DNA of 64,000 nucleotides from JAIQFF01 sp963725615 (GTDB lineage Bacteria; Acidobacteriota; Terriglobia; Terriglobales; Acidobacteriaceae). Numbering within the stretch: the first letter of the stretch is position 1; the number at the start of each line of letters is the position of its first letter. The translations under genes were made by a program, and so were the position numbers. Shown here piece after piece: positions 22,419-30,616 of this stretch. Location of the stretch: positions 124,001 through 188,000 of the forward strand of contig CAVRZO010000002.1 in assembly GCA_963725615.1 (NCBI GenBank), written 5' to 3'. Under the pieces are notes generated by a model that saw only the letters and a list, made by a program, of their open reading frames with translations, did no database searches and was not told where the DNA came from.

Positions 22419-22539
22419 GTGTGGGATCGGGTCTTCGACCCGGTCAGGCAGTGCGCAGCACTGCTATGAAATTTTCGAACTGATGATGAGCTGCGGCCCT
22501 TCGGGCCGCCCGACCGGGTCAGAGACCCGGTCCCACACA
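22419..22539. repeat. Family F inverted repeat (430-nt spacer)
   Basis: TGTGTGGGATCGGGTCTTCG (from 22419) faces CGACCGGGTCAGAGACCCGG (from 22510) and the sequence ends GTCCCACACA. Smaller hairpins lie in between (GCAGTGCGCAGCACTGC, GCGGCCCTTCGGGCCGC). The element lies between the sigma54 activator and the divergent secreted-protein gene, upstream of the dyad and promoter described below. Confidence 0.85.
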
Positions 22540-22573
22540 GTCAAAATCCACTAACCCAACGGCGGGGTCCTTT

Positions 22574-22589
22574 CTAACACTTGTGTTAG
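22574..22589. promoter_or_regulatory. Perfect dyad, candidate enhancer site for the sigma54 activator
   Basis: CTAACAC-TT-GTGTTAG is a perfect 7-bp inverted repeat. Its centre lies about 140 bp upstream of the sigma54 -12 element, the usual distance for an enhancer that works by DNA looping. The neighbouring activator has a Fis-type HTH, which binds such dyads. The link to the activator is inferred from position only. Confidence 0.6.
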
Positions 22590-22708
22590 CGGTGGGTATC
22601 TTCAACCTGAACCCGACTCCCCCTCGGAGCAGTTCATCGATCGAAAACATCAAGCCCATCAATCAGTTCGGAACGCCGAGCGATCGGAGTTTGCAGTGTC
22701 ACAACCTC

Positions 22709-22724
22709 TGGCACGCCAACTGCA
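22709..22724 (+). promoter_or_regulatory. Sigma54 (-24/-12) promoter
   Basis: TGGCACGCCAACTGCA matches the sigma54 pattern TGGCACG-N4-TTGCA at 15 or 16 fixed positions minus one (C for T). The GG and GC dinucleotides are separated by exactly 10 bp, as required. Transcription would start near 22735, some 58 nt before the ATG of the secreted protein at 22793. Confidence 0.75.
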
Positions 22725-22792
22725 ATCAACCGTAGCACCAACGCTTTTCAAAACGATTGCAAAGAGTCGGAGACATGACACGAGGAGATTTT

Positions 22793-23209
22793 ATGAAAAA
22801 CCAGATGTTTGCTCTTATCGGACTGGGCCTGTTGCTGGCCACTGCATCTGCCTACGCCCAGACCGGCGTGGTGAAGGCGACTGTTCCATTCAACTTCATC
22901 GTAAGTAAAACCCAGCTGCCCGCGGGTGAATACAGAATCCATCCACTCGGTGTGACCGGAAGCGCGATGACCATCCAGAGCCCGGATGGCAAGTTCGTCC
23001 AGATGTTCTTGCCGAATGCCTGCTCATCGCCACAGGTGCAAAAGACAACGAAGCTGATTTTCCACCGCTATGGTTCCCAGTACTTCCTGGCCGAGATCTG
23101 GCAGTCGGGAAACGACCGGGGCCAGGAACTGCCCCGGAGCGGGCGCGAAACCGAAACTGCCCAGGGCCAGTCGGCGGAGAGTGTTGTCGTAGTCGCGACG
23201 CTGCGCTAG
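22793..23209 (+). CDS. Small secreted protein of the ATVPFNF type
   Basis: This 138-residue protein has a signal peptide (MFALIGLGLLLATASAYAQ) followed by the conserved stretch KATVPFNFIVSKTQLPAGEYRI; it then has a short beta-rich domain and a Gln/Glu-rich end. Proteins of this kind are frequent in Acidobacteriota, but their function is unknown. The ATG at 22793 is set by the GAGGAGATTTT ribosome binding site. It has its own sigma54 promoter upstream and a strong terminator downstream, so it is a single-gene unit, probably controlled by the divergent sigma54 activator. Confidence 0.85.
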   Translation: MKNQMFALIGLGLLLATASAYAQTGVVKATVPFNFIVSKTQLPAGEYRIHPLGVTGSAMTIQSPDGKFVQMFLPNACSSPQVQKTTKLIFHRYGSQYFLAEIWQSGNDRGQELPRSGRETETAQGQSAESVVVVATLR

Positions 23210-23254
23210 GGGCGCCCTTCGGGGGAAGGCGCACTTCTTGCGTAGCGAAGCATT

Positions 23255-23287
23255 AAGGGGGCACATCCGGTGCCCCTTTCTTGTTTT
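23255..23287 (+). terminator. Intrinsic terminator after the secreted-protein gene
   Basis: GGGGGCAC (23257-23264) pairs with GTGCCCC (23270-23276) around a 5-nt loop and is followed by TTTCTTGTTTTC. It is the clearest rho-independent terminator in the window. Confidence 0.8.
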
Positions 23288-23376
23288 CTGCAGGGTTCAG
23301 AGACGAACGAGCGCGGGTCACCGGCAACCGGCATGCAACTGGCGAGCCTGGGCCGTGCCTGCTAACATCGCACCAG

Positions 23377-24306
23377 ATGGCTCATCCCAAGCCTAAGAAG
23401 AAGGACAAAGCCGGAGCCAAGAAGGCTGTCCGGAAAAACGCCTCGATTCGTTCGCCGGGTGAACTCGTCATCATCACCGGCATGAGCGGATCGGGCAAGG
23501 CGTCCGTGCTTAAGGCCTTCGAGGACCTGGGTTACTACTGCGTGGACAACCTGCCGGTCGAACTGATTCCGCGGTTTGCGGAGTTGGTCGGGCAGTCCTC
23601 CGAAATCAAGCGCACCGCGCTGGTGGTGGACGTTCGGGAAGGCTCGCAACTGGAAGGGCTCCCGGCAATCGTAAACTCCGTCAAGCGGATGCTGCCGACC
23701 AAAGTGCTTTTCCTCGAAGCCGCGGAATCCATCCTGCTGCGGCGTTTCAGCGAGACTCGCCGGCCGCATCCGCTGGGCAAGCACACGCCGGTAAAGTCGT
23801 CACTGGCTGCCGAGCGCCGCCACTTGCAGTACATACGCGCCATGGCAGACCTGGTGATTGATACCTCCAGGTTTAATGTCCACGAACTCCGCGCCTACAT
23901 CACAGAGCGTTTTCACAAGCGGGAGTCGGACAAGAACATCCTGGTCTCCTGCGTGAGCTTCGGATTCAAGCATGGAGTGCCGGACGACGCCGACCTGCTG
24001 TTCGACGTTCGCTTCCTGCCCAATCCGCACTTCGTGCCCGAGTTTCGCCCGCTGACCGGGCTGGATCCGCGAGTCGCGAAATACATTCGATCCTTCCCGC
24101 AGAGCCGGGAATTCATCCAGCGAATATCTGAGTTGCTGGTGTACCTGCTGCCGCACTACATCGGCGAAGGCAAGAGCTACCTGACCATCTCCTTCGGTTG
24201 CACCGGCGGGCAGCACCGCTCGGTGATGATCGCGGAAGATGTCGGCAAGCGCTTGCGCAAGGCGGGGTACCGGGTGAAGGTGGTGCATCGGGATAGTCCG
24301 AAATAA
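23377..24306 (+). CDS. rapZ: RNase adapter / nucleotide-binding protein RapZ (YvcJ)
   Basis: This 309-residue protein has the P-loop GMSGSGKASVLKAFEDLGYYCVDNLP near residue 29, the Walker B-like LVVDVREGS, LFLEAAESILLRRFSETRRPHPL, and the C-terminal domain CVSFGFKHGVPDDADLLFDVRFLPNP and SFGCTGGQHRSV. In E. coli RapZ binds small RNAs and RNase E to control glucosamine-6-phosphate synthesis; the Gram-positive form YvcJ hydrolyses GTP. The role here is open. The ATG at 23377 follows a basic 25-residue extension (KPKKKDKAGAKKAVRK). No ptsN or hpr neighbour was seen, unlike many other genomes. Confidence 0.94.
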   Translation: MAHPKPKKKDKAGAKKAVRKNASIRSPGELVIITGMSGSGKASVLKAFEDLGYYCVDNLPVELIPRFAELVGQSSEIKRTALVVDVREGSQLEGLPAIVNSVKRMLPTKVLFLEAAESILLRRFSETRRPHPLGKHTPVKSSLAAERRHLQYIRAMADLVIDTSRFNVHELRAYITERFHKRESDKNILVSCVSFGFKHGVPDDADLLFDVRFLPNPHFVPEFRPLTGLDPRVAKYIRSFPQSREFIQRISELLVYLLPHYIGEGKSYLTISFGCTGGQHRSVMIAEDVGKRLRKAGYRVKVVHRDSPK

Positions 24307-24307
24307 C

Positions 24308-24508
24308 AGTCATCAGTCGTCGGTCATCAGTCGTCAGCAAAGGCAACTCTGTCTGAGACGTCGTTGGCCCTTGGTCGTTGGCCTTTGGCCAAGATCAAGA
24401 TCGCCATCTTTGAGTTGCGGACGGTCCAGAATGGATCACCCCCAACCGACGAGAAATGTTCAAAGGCAGACAGTGAACGGCCAACGACCAACGACCAACG
24501 GCCAACGG
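24308..24508. repeat. Family B inverted repeat (B2) in the 276-nt spacer
   Basis: CAGTCATCAGTCGTCGGTCATC at 24308-24329 is followed by TCGTTGGCCCTTGGTCGTTG (24361-24380), which faces GAACGGCCAACGACCAACGA (24476-24495) and its continuation to 24508. The units GTTGGCC/GGCCAAC repeat within each arm. It lies between rapZ and the ABC exporter. Confidence 0.8.
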
Positions 24509-24582
24509 CACTGAAGTAAGATAGAAACTATGCCGATTCCACTACGCGCGGGCCTCCACGGGCTGCGCACCGAGAGCCCCCG

Positions 24583-26427
24583 ATGCGGCAACTGACGCGC
24601 CTTCTACGGTATGTGGCTCCGTACTGGTGGCAGTTGCTGTCTTCGGTGTTGCTGATGGCGGCGGTGGGACTGCTGGATGCTTTCCGGGTATTGCTCATCG
24701 GGCCCATTTTTGACCGCGTGCTCAATCCCAGTTCGCCTTCCCACGAAATGCAGCTCTTCAAGGTGCCCATCACCGGGCACATCGTGGACTTGCAGCAGTT
24801 TGTTCCCTCCCATTTTCATAATCCCTGGCCGGTGGTCGCTTTCGCGCTTGTAGCGGCAACCATCCTGAAGGGAATTTTTGATTACGCCGGCACTTACCTG
24901 GTGAACTACGCCGGCTTTGGCATGATCACTGATCTGCGAAACGAGCTGTACAACTCCATCCTGCGGCGCTCGGCGGCGTTTTACCAGAGGCACACGACCG
25001 GCACACTGATTTCCACGATCGTGAATGACATCGAGCGGGTGCAGTTCGCCATGTCGAGCGTGCTGGCAGAGTTTCTTCAGCAAGTCTTTACCTTGATCTT
25101 CACCGCGTTCGTGGTGGTGCTGCTGGGCGGAAAGCTGGCCTGGGTGCTGCTGCTGTTTGTGCCCTTCATCATTTATTCGGCTGGAAAAATCGGGCGCAGG
25201 GTGCGGCACACCACGCGGCGCGGCCAGGACAAACTGGCCGACATACAGAACATCCTGCACGAGACCATCACCGGCAACCGCATCGTGAAGGCATTCAGCA
25301 TGGAATCGTGGGAGATTGCGCGCTTCGCCAAAGCGGCACAGCGCTTGTTCCGCGCCAACCTTCGCTCGGTGGCCGCGGCGGCGATCAGTTCTCCGCTGAT
25401 GGATATTGTGGGCGCGATCGCCATCGCGCTGCTTCTGTTGCTGGGCCGCGAGCAGATGAAGCACCAGGTGTTTACCGCAGGAACATTTCTCGCGTTCATC
25501 GTCGCGGTGTTCAAGCTCTATGATCCGGTGCGAAAGTTTGCCCTTTTTAACAACAATTTCCAGCAGGCCCTGGGGGCGTCCTCCGAGATCTTCAAGTTCA
25601 TGGACACGGAGGACGACGTCCGGGAAAAGCCCGGGGTGAAGCCCATACCGCCCTTTTCCAAGAATATTCGCCTCGAAGGTGTGTGCTTCTCTTACGAAAC
25701 GGATGGCAAAGAGTCGCGGGAAATTCTCTGCGATATCAATCTCGAAGTGCGCGCCGGAGAAGTCGTGGCGGTAGTAGGGTCGAGCGGCGCAGGCAAGAGC
25801 ACGCTGGTGCACCTGATCCCGCGCTTCTTTGATGTGACCGCCGGGCGCCTGCTTATCGATGGACGCGACGTCCGCGACACCACGCTGGCCTCGCTGCGCT
25901 CGCAAATCGGCGTGGTCACGCAGGAGACGGTGCTTTTCAACGACAGCTTGCGCAACAACATCGCGTACGGCCAACCCTCCATCTCACAAAAACAGGTTGA
26001 GGCCGCCGCCCGCGCCGCTTTGGCGCATGACTTTATTATGGAGCTGCCGAACGGCTACGACACCATGATTGGCGAGCGTGGCGTGCGGCTCTCCGGTGGC
26101 GAGCGGCAGCGTATCGCGATTGCCCGGGCCTTACTGAAGAATGCGCCGATCCTGATTCTGGATGAAGCCACATCCGCGCTGGACAGCGAATCGGAGGCAC
26201 TGGTGCAGTCGGCGCTGCAGAATCTTATGAGCGGACGGACCGTGTTTGTGATCGCGCACCGGCTTTCAACCGTCCGGCGTGCCGACCGGATTGTCGTGCT
26301 CGAGAACGGGACGATCGAGGACATCGGGGCGCATGAAGAGCTCATGCAGAAGGCTGGAACGTACCGGCGGTTGTATGATCTTCAGTTCGCAGAGGGGGAG
26401 CAGCCTAAGTTGAATGCGGCGCGGTAG
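24583..26427 (+). CDS. MsbA-like ABC exporter (permease fused to ATPase)
   Basis: This 614-residue protein has a membrane domain with six helices (about 1-340) and a nucleotide-binding domain (about 370-610). Visible are Walker A GSSGAGKSTLVHLIPRF, the signature LSGGERQRIAIARALLKNAP, Walker B ILILDEATSALDSESEAL and the H-loop IAHRLSTVRRAD. It exports a lipid or hydrophobic molecule and works as a homodimer. Lipid A export is likely in a Gram-negative cell but not shown. It is followed 42 nt later by yicC. Confidence 0.93.
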   Translation: MRQLTRLLRYVAPYWWQLLSSVLLMAAVGLLDAFRVLLIGPIFDRVLNPSSPSHEMQLFKVPITGHIVDLQQFVPSHFHNPWPVVAFALVAATILKGIFDYAGTYLVNYAGFGMITDLRNELYNSILRRSAAFYQRHTTGTLISTIVNDIERVQFAMSSVLAEFLQQVFTLIFTAFVVVLLGGKLAWVLLLFVPFIIYSAGKIGRRVRHTTRRGQDKLADIQNILHETITGNRIVKAFSMESWEIARFAKAAQRLFRANLRSVAAAAISSPLMDIVGAIAIALLLLLGREQMKHQVFTAGTFLAFIVAVFKLYDPVRKFALFNNNFQQALGASSEIFKFMDTEDDVREKPGVKPIPPFSKNIRLEGVCFSYETDGKESREILCDINLEVRAGEVVAVVGSSGAGKSTLVHLIPRFFDVTAGRLLIDGRDVRDTTLASLRSQIGVVTQETVLFNDSLRNNIAYGQPSISQKQVEAAARAALAHDFIMELPNGYDTMIGERGVRLSGGERQRIAIARALLKNAPILILDEATSALDSESEALVQSALQNLMSGRTVFVIAHRLSTVRRADRIVVLENGTIEDIGAHEELMQKAGTYRRLYDLQFAEGEQPKLNAAR

Positions 26428-26469
26428 TTGACACGGCGAGGGCGGGACGTCGGCGCTACATAAAGACCA

Positions 26470-27385
26470 ATGCCTATTCGTTCCATGACCGGGTTTGCAC
26501 AGGTGAAGGGTCAGGTCGGAGACCCGCGAAGCAGTGTGCCGGGCAAGAACCCGATGGGCTTCACTTTGTCTTTGAAGGCGGTGAACCATCGTTTCCTGGA
26601 TGTCCACTTCCGTATGCCGTCGGACAGCGATTCGCTGGAGATGAAATTGCGCCGCCTGCTCAAAGAGAAACTGGCCCGGGGCCACGTGGAGTTGACGCTC
26701 AATCTGGAGCGTGGCGGGAACGAGAGTTTCGCGCTCAACCGCCAGATCGCGGGAGGTTACATTCAGGCATTTCGGGCGGCGGCGGCGGAGTTCGGGTTGG
26801 CGGCCGAGCCGGATTTGAATGCAGTCCTGCGACTGCCTGGGGCGCTCGACGCCGCGGCCTTGCCTGCCGACGGCGCGCTTGAGGCGTCCGTCCTGGCAAA
26901 GGTGGAAGAGCTTCTCAATCATCTCAACCAGATGCGTGAAGAAGAAGGACGCGGCATTGAACAGCGAGTTGCGCCAGCGCATGGCCCAGGTGCAGAAGGC
27001 CGGCGATGGCGTGGAGAAACAGCGTCAGGCGGTGCAACACATCTATGTCGAAAAGCTGAAGACGCGCATGCAGGAATTGATCGGCAGCCAGGTGGACCCG
27101 GAACGCCTGCTGCAGGAAGCGGCGCTGCTGGTTGATCGCAGCGATATCCAGGAAGAACTGGTTCGTCTGGATACCCACGTGAAGCACTTTCTCGGATTGC
27201 TCGAGCAGGGCGGCGAAGTGGGCAAGAAGCTCGACTTTCTGCTGCAGGAAATGAATCGCGAGGCTAACACGCTGCTCTCGAAGACCTCCGGCTTGGCTGG
27301 CGACGCGCTGAAAATCACGGAGATGGGACTGGCGATCAAGACAGAAATCGAGAAGGCGCGTGAACAGGTGCAGAATATCGAATGA
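26470..27385 (+). CDS. yicC: YicC/YloC-family protein, frameshifted
   Basis: Two reading frames together give a normal YicC protein of about 304 residues: residues 1-160 (MPIRSMTGFAQVKGQV, VNHRFLDVHFRMPSD) lie in the first frame and the rest (LNSELRQRMAQVQKAG, DRSDIQEELVRLDTHVKHF, REANTLLSKTSG) in the next. The change happens in GGACGCGGCATTG near 26953; removing one G of the GG pair restores the expected GRALNSELRQR. YicC proteins are endoribonucleases linked to RNA turnover and stationary-phase survival. Its stop codon overlaps the gmk start by ATGA. The break is either a sequencing error or a recent mutation. Confidence 0.88.
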
Positions 27386-28095
27386 GCGGTGTGTATATCA
27401 TTTCGGCGCCGTCGGGTTCGGGCAAATCCACGCTGGTGAATCGGGTGCGCCTGATTGTGCCCGGCCTGAAGTTCTCCATTTCCTACACCACGCGGGCGCC
27501 CCGGGCGGGCGAGGAGAACGGCAGGGAATATTACTTTGTCTCACGGGCTGAGTTTGAAGAAATGATCCGCCAGGATGACTTCCTCGAGTACGCCGACGTG
27601 TTCGGCAACTACTATGGCACGGCGAGCCGTTTTCTACTCGAGGCCGAAGAAGAAGGGAAAGACCTGCTGCTGGATATTGACGTTCAGGGCGCGGCGCAGA
27701 TCAAGCGCAAGATCCCGGCGGCGGTAAGTATCTTCATCCTGCCTCCCAACCGGCAGGAACTGGAAAAGCGGCTGCGCACCCGCAGTCTGGATGCGGAACC
27801 TGTGATCCAGCGCCGTTTGGTCACGGCCTCCCGTGAGATTGAGAATTATGACAAATACGACTATATTTTGATTAACGACCGCCTGGAAGAATCTATCGAC
27901 GCGCTGAAGTCGATCCTGCTCGCGGAACGACTGACGCGACCAGGAGCCGAAGAACAGAAACAACCGGAACAACGATCCGCTGACGATACCGACCTGATGG
28001 CCAAAGCCGAACGCTGCCGCCTGAACAACGTGCGGGAGCGGTTGCGGCCGATCCTGGCTTCGTTCGAAAAGGTAGCGACGCCCGGTACACGTTAG
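27382..28095 (+). CDS. gmk: Guanylate kinase
   Basis: This 237-residue enzyme phosphorylates GMP to GDP. The P-loop is SAPSGSGKSTLVNRV at the N-terminus, and GMP-binding residues are in SYTTRAPRAGEENGREYYFVS and YADVFGNYYGT. The family core is about 200 residues; the last 35 form a charged extension (GAEEQKQPEQRSADDTDLM). The ATG overlaps the yicC stop, so the two are coupled. Next comes rpoZ after 16 nt, the normal order. Confidence 0.96.
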   Translation: MSGVYIISAPSGSGKSTLVNRVRLIVPGLKFSISYTTRAPRAGEENGREYYFVSRAEFEEMIRQDDFLEYADVFGNYYGTASRFLLEAEEEGKDLLLDIDVQGAAQIKRKIPAAVSIFILPPNRQELEKRLRTRSLDAEPVIQRRLVTASREIENYDKYDYILINDRLEESIDALKSILLAERLTRPGAEEQKQPEQRSADDTDLMAKAERCRLNNVRERLRPILASFEKVATPGTR

Positions 28096-28111
28096 CGGCA
28101 GGGAGAACACG

Positions 28112-28351
28112 ATGAAGTTGATGGATGGGTTCGACAGCAATTATCGGTACATCCTGGTGGCCGCGCGGCGTGCGCGGCAATTGCAGGGTGGTGCGCCTCC
28201 GGTCATCGAAACACCTTCCCGCAAACCCTGCCGGATTGCGCAGGATGAAATCAAGGCGGGCAAGGTGAAGTGGGTGATCCCCGAAATGCCGCGCTCCGCG
28301 GCCGAGGTTGCCAGCGAAATGCTGGAGAAGGCTTTGGCGAAAGACGTCTAA
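28112..28351 (+). CDS. rpoZ: RNA polymerase omega subunit
   Basis: This 79-residue subunit helps assemble RNA polymerase. The typical segments SNYRYILVAARRARQLQGG and the PxRKPCRIAQDEIKAGKVKW region are present, followed by a helical C-terminus. A GGGAG ribosome binding site precedes the ATG. It lies between gmk and coaBC, as in many Acidobacteriota and other bacteria. The length is normal. Confidence 0.93.
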   Translation: MKLMDGFDSNYRYILVAARRARQLQGGAPPVIETPSRKPCRIAQDEIKAGKVKWVIPEMPRSAAEVASEMLEKALAKDV

Positions 28352-28352
28352 A

Positions 28353-28445
28353 TTGTAGATTGCAGATTTTTGATTTCAGATTTGCCGACCGCGCCGCCAA
28401 TGGCTCTGGGTCCAATCTGAAATCTTCAATCTGGAATCTGCAATC
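28353..28445. repeat. Family C inverted repeat (C1)
   Basis: TTGTAGATTGCAGATTTTTGA (from 28353) and its continuation TTTCAGATTT face CCAATCTGAAATCTTCAATC (from 28412) and TCTGCAATCC. The arms consist of GATTT/AAATC units and are AT-rich, unlike the other families. It fills the spacer between rpoZ and coaBC. Confidence 0.85.
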
Positions 28446-28458
28446 CTGTGAGTTATCC

Positions 28459-29730
28459 ATGAAAGTTGCGCTCGGAGTCAGCGGCGGTATCGCAGCCTAT
28501 AAGGCGGCGGAAGTTGTCCGCCTGCTGCAGGACCGCGGCATCCGAGTGCAAGTGATTATGACCCAGGGCGCGCAGCAATTTGTTCGCCCGCTGACGTTTG
28601 CCGCGCTTTCCGGCGAAAAAGTCATCACCGACATGTTCGCGGCGGGCGGCGACGAAGACTCCCAGCCCAACATCGAATCGGCCATCGAACACATTGCGGT
28701 CGCGCAATCAATCGATGCCCTCGTGGTTGTGCCCGCCACCGCCAACCTTCTCGCTAAGTTCGCGCAAGGCATCGCGAACGATTTTCTGACCACGCTTTAT
28801 CTGGCAACGACCGCACCCGTGGTGGTCGCGCCTGCGATGAACGTCAACATGTGGAACCATCCCGCGACCCAGGCGAATCTGGAGCTCCTGCGTCAGCGGG
28901 GTGCGCGGATTGTGGAACCGGGCGATGGTTACTTGGCTTGCGGAATGACTGGTCCCGGGCGGCTCGCGGATAACGACCTGATTGTCGCGGCCGTGATGGA
29001 GGCATTGGGGGCTTCGCAGGAACTGGCCGGCGAAACCGTTCTAATCACGGCCGGTCCCACGCGAGAGAAGATCGATCCGGTACGGTATCTCACCAACCGC
29101 TCCAGCGGCCGCATGGGATACGCGCTGGCCGAAGCTGCCTTGCGGCGGGGAGCGCGAGTGCTGCTGGTGAGTGGGCCGACAGCCCTGACGCCGGTGGGCG
29201 GCGTCGAAGTCGTGCGCGTCGAATCCGCCGAGCAGATGCGCCAGGCTGTCCTGAGGTGGCTGCCCGAAGCGACCATTGTGATCAAGACCGCGGCTGTGGC
29301 CGACTATCGCCCCAAGAGCGCGGCGGAGCAGAAGATCAAACGTAAGGGCGCGATGTCGCTGGAGCTGGAGCCGACTACTGACATTCTGGCGGAGCTGGCG
29401 CGCAACAAGAGTTCACAAATCATCATAGGTTTCGCCGCCGAAACCGAGAATGTGCTGGAAAATGCGCGCAAGAAGCTGGTGTCGAAGTCGCTCGACGCCA
29501 TCGTTGTGAATGATGTATCGCACGAGGGAGTGGGTTTCGATTCCGACCGCAACGCAGTGACCATCATCACCCACAGCGAGGTCATCGAAGTGCCTGAGAC
29601 CACGAAGGGGGAAGTTGCCCAGCGCGTACTCGACCAGGCAGTCCGCCTGCGAAAAGTGCACAGGCCAAGTAGCAGGGACTGCAGATTGTCGATTTTAGAT
29701 TTAAGATTGAATACCAGCCCCTCGGCATGA
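28459..29730 (+). CDS. coaBC: Bifunctional phosphopantothenoylcysteine decarboxylase/synthetase
   Basis: This 423-residue protein makes phosphopantetheine for coenzyme A. The N-terminal flavin-dependent decarboxylase (CoaC) shows GVSGGIAAYKAAEVVRLL, VVPATANLLAKFAQGIANDFL, APAMNVNMWNHPATQ and the catalytic CGMTGPGRLA. The C-terminal synthetase (CoaB) shows LITAGPTREKIDPVRYLTNRSSGRMGYALAEAA and KTAAVADYRP. The last 15 or so residues (RDCRLSILDLRLNTSPSA) are encoded by an inverted repeat and are not family sequence. The ATG at 28459 opens on the conserved N-terminus. Confidence 0.95.
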   Translation: MKVALGVSGGIAAYKAAEVVRLLQDRGIRVQVIMTQGAQQFVRPLTFAALSGEKVITDMFAAGGDEDSQPNIESAIEHIAVAQSIDALVVVPATANLLAKFAQGIANDFLTTLYLATTAPVVVAPAMNVNMWNHPATQANLELLRQRGARIVEPGDGYLACGMTGPGRLADNDLIVAAVMEALGASQELAGETVLITAGPTREKIDPVRYLTNRSSGRMGYALAEAALRRGARVLLVSGPTALTPVGGVEVVRVESAEQMRQAVLRWLPEATIVIKTAAVADYRPKSAAEQKIKRKGAMSLELEPTTDILAELARNKSSQIIIGFAAETENVLENARKKLVSKSLDAIVVNDVSHEGVGFDSDRNAVTIITHSEVIEVPETTKGEVAQRVLDQAVRLRKVHRPSSRDCRLSILDLRLNTSPSA

Positions 29731-29769
29731 GGACGTTCAATCTGAGATTATCAATCTGAAATCTGCAAC
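29679..29769. repeat. Family C inverted repeat (C2), overlapping the coaBC 3' end
   Basis: ACTGCAGATTGTCGATTTTAG (from 29679) and TTTAAGATTGA face TTCAATCTGAGATTATCAAT (from 29736) and CTGAAATCTGCAACC. The left arm is inside coaBC and encodes its last residues; the stop codon at 29728-29730 is in the loop. The sequence is clearly related to C1. Confidence 0.85.
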
Positions 29770-29784
29770 CGTTTTGACATTTCC

Positions 29785-30591
29785 ATGCCCACCATCCTTG
29801 ACCCACAGCTCAAACGCGCCCTGGCCGACCGCATCCGCTACTACAATGAACTTGGCATCTATGATTTCTACCGCCGCGAAACTACTATCCCAATCCAGCC
29901 AGAAGAGCGAGAGCCATTGCCCAGAGCCAAAGCCGCAGCCCTAACTCCCGTTGTCGCAGACAGAGAAGAGTTGTTCGAAATCTCCACCAGGCCCGAGTCA
30001 GCATTTGCCGATCCAGCGCAAGCACTGCGCGCCGTCCGTGAAGATATTGGCGACTGTACTCGCTGCCGGCTTGCCAAACAGGGGCGTAAGCAGATTGTTT
30101 TCGGCGTGGGCAATCCGAGGGCGGAACTGATGTTCATCGGCGAAGCGCCGGGCGCTGACGAAGATCAGCAGGGAGAACCCTTCGTGGGCCGCGCCGGTCA
30201 GTTGCTCAACAATATGATCAAGGCGATGGGCCTGCGGCGCGAGGATGTCTATATAGCGAATATTATCAAGTGCCGGCCGCCGGGTAACCGCACTCCAGAG
30301 CGCGATGAGTGCGAGACCTGCTCACCCTTTCTGATGCGGCAGATCGCTACCATCAGACCGAAGGTGCTCGTGGCTCTGGGAGCGGTCGCCGCCAAGACAC
30401 TACTGGCGATCAATGCTCCGATGTCGGAATTGCGGGGCAAGTGGTACGATTTCCGTGGAACTAAGCTTGCCGTGACTTACCATCCTGCGTTTTTGCTGCG
30501 TGATCCCCGGCAGAAGAAGGAAGCCTGGAAAGATTTGCAGATAGTGATGAAGGAATTGGGTCTGAAGGCGCCGGCAAAGTCTCCGGAATAG
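29785..30591 (+). CDS. Uracil-DNA glycosylase, family 4 (iron-sulfur type)
   Basis: This 268-residue repair enzyme removes uracil from DNA. An N-terminal region of about 75 residues precedes the domain core. Iron-sulfur ligands are in DCTRCRLAKQGR and later DECETC; the catalytic motif GEAPGADEDQQGEPFVGRAGQLLNNM and the C-terminal VTYHPAFLLRDP are typical of family 4. A shorter family 4 enzyme would start near residue 80; the extension here is common in soil bacteria. It lies between coaBC and a membrane gene pair on the other strand. Confidence 0.92.
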   Translation: MPTILDPQLKRALADRIRYYNELGIYDFYRRETTIPIQPEEREPLPRAKAAALTPVVADREELFEISTRPESAFADPAQALRAVREDIGDCTRCRLAKQGRKQIVFGVGNPRAELMFIGEAPGADEDQQGEPFVGRAGQLLNNMIKAMGLRREDVYIANIIKCRPPGNRTPERDECETCSPFLMRQIATIRPKVLVALGAVAAKTLLAINAPMSELRGKWYDFRGTKLAVTYHPAFLLRDPRQKKEAWKDLQIVMKELGLKAPAKSPE

Positions 30592-30616
30592 GAAACTCCT
30601 GGGAAGAAGCGGGTGT

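Noticed and set aside
24604..25974. Long minus-strand open frame (456 codons) opposite the ABC exporter
   Set aside because: It is antisense to a well conserved ATPase domain and its sequence is rich in His/Arg/Gln with no protein-like pattern; a shadow of high GC coding.
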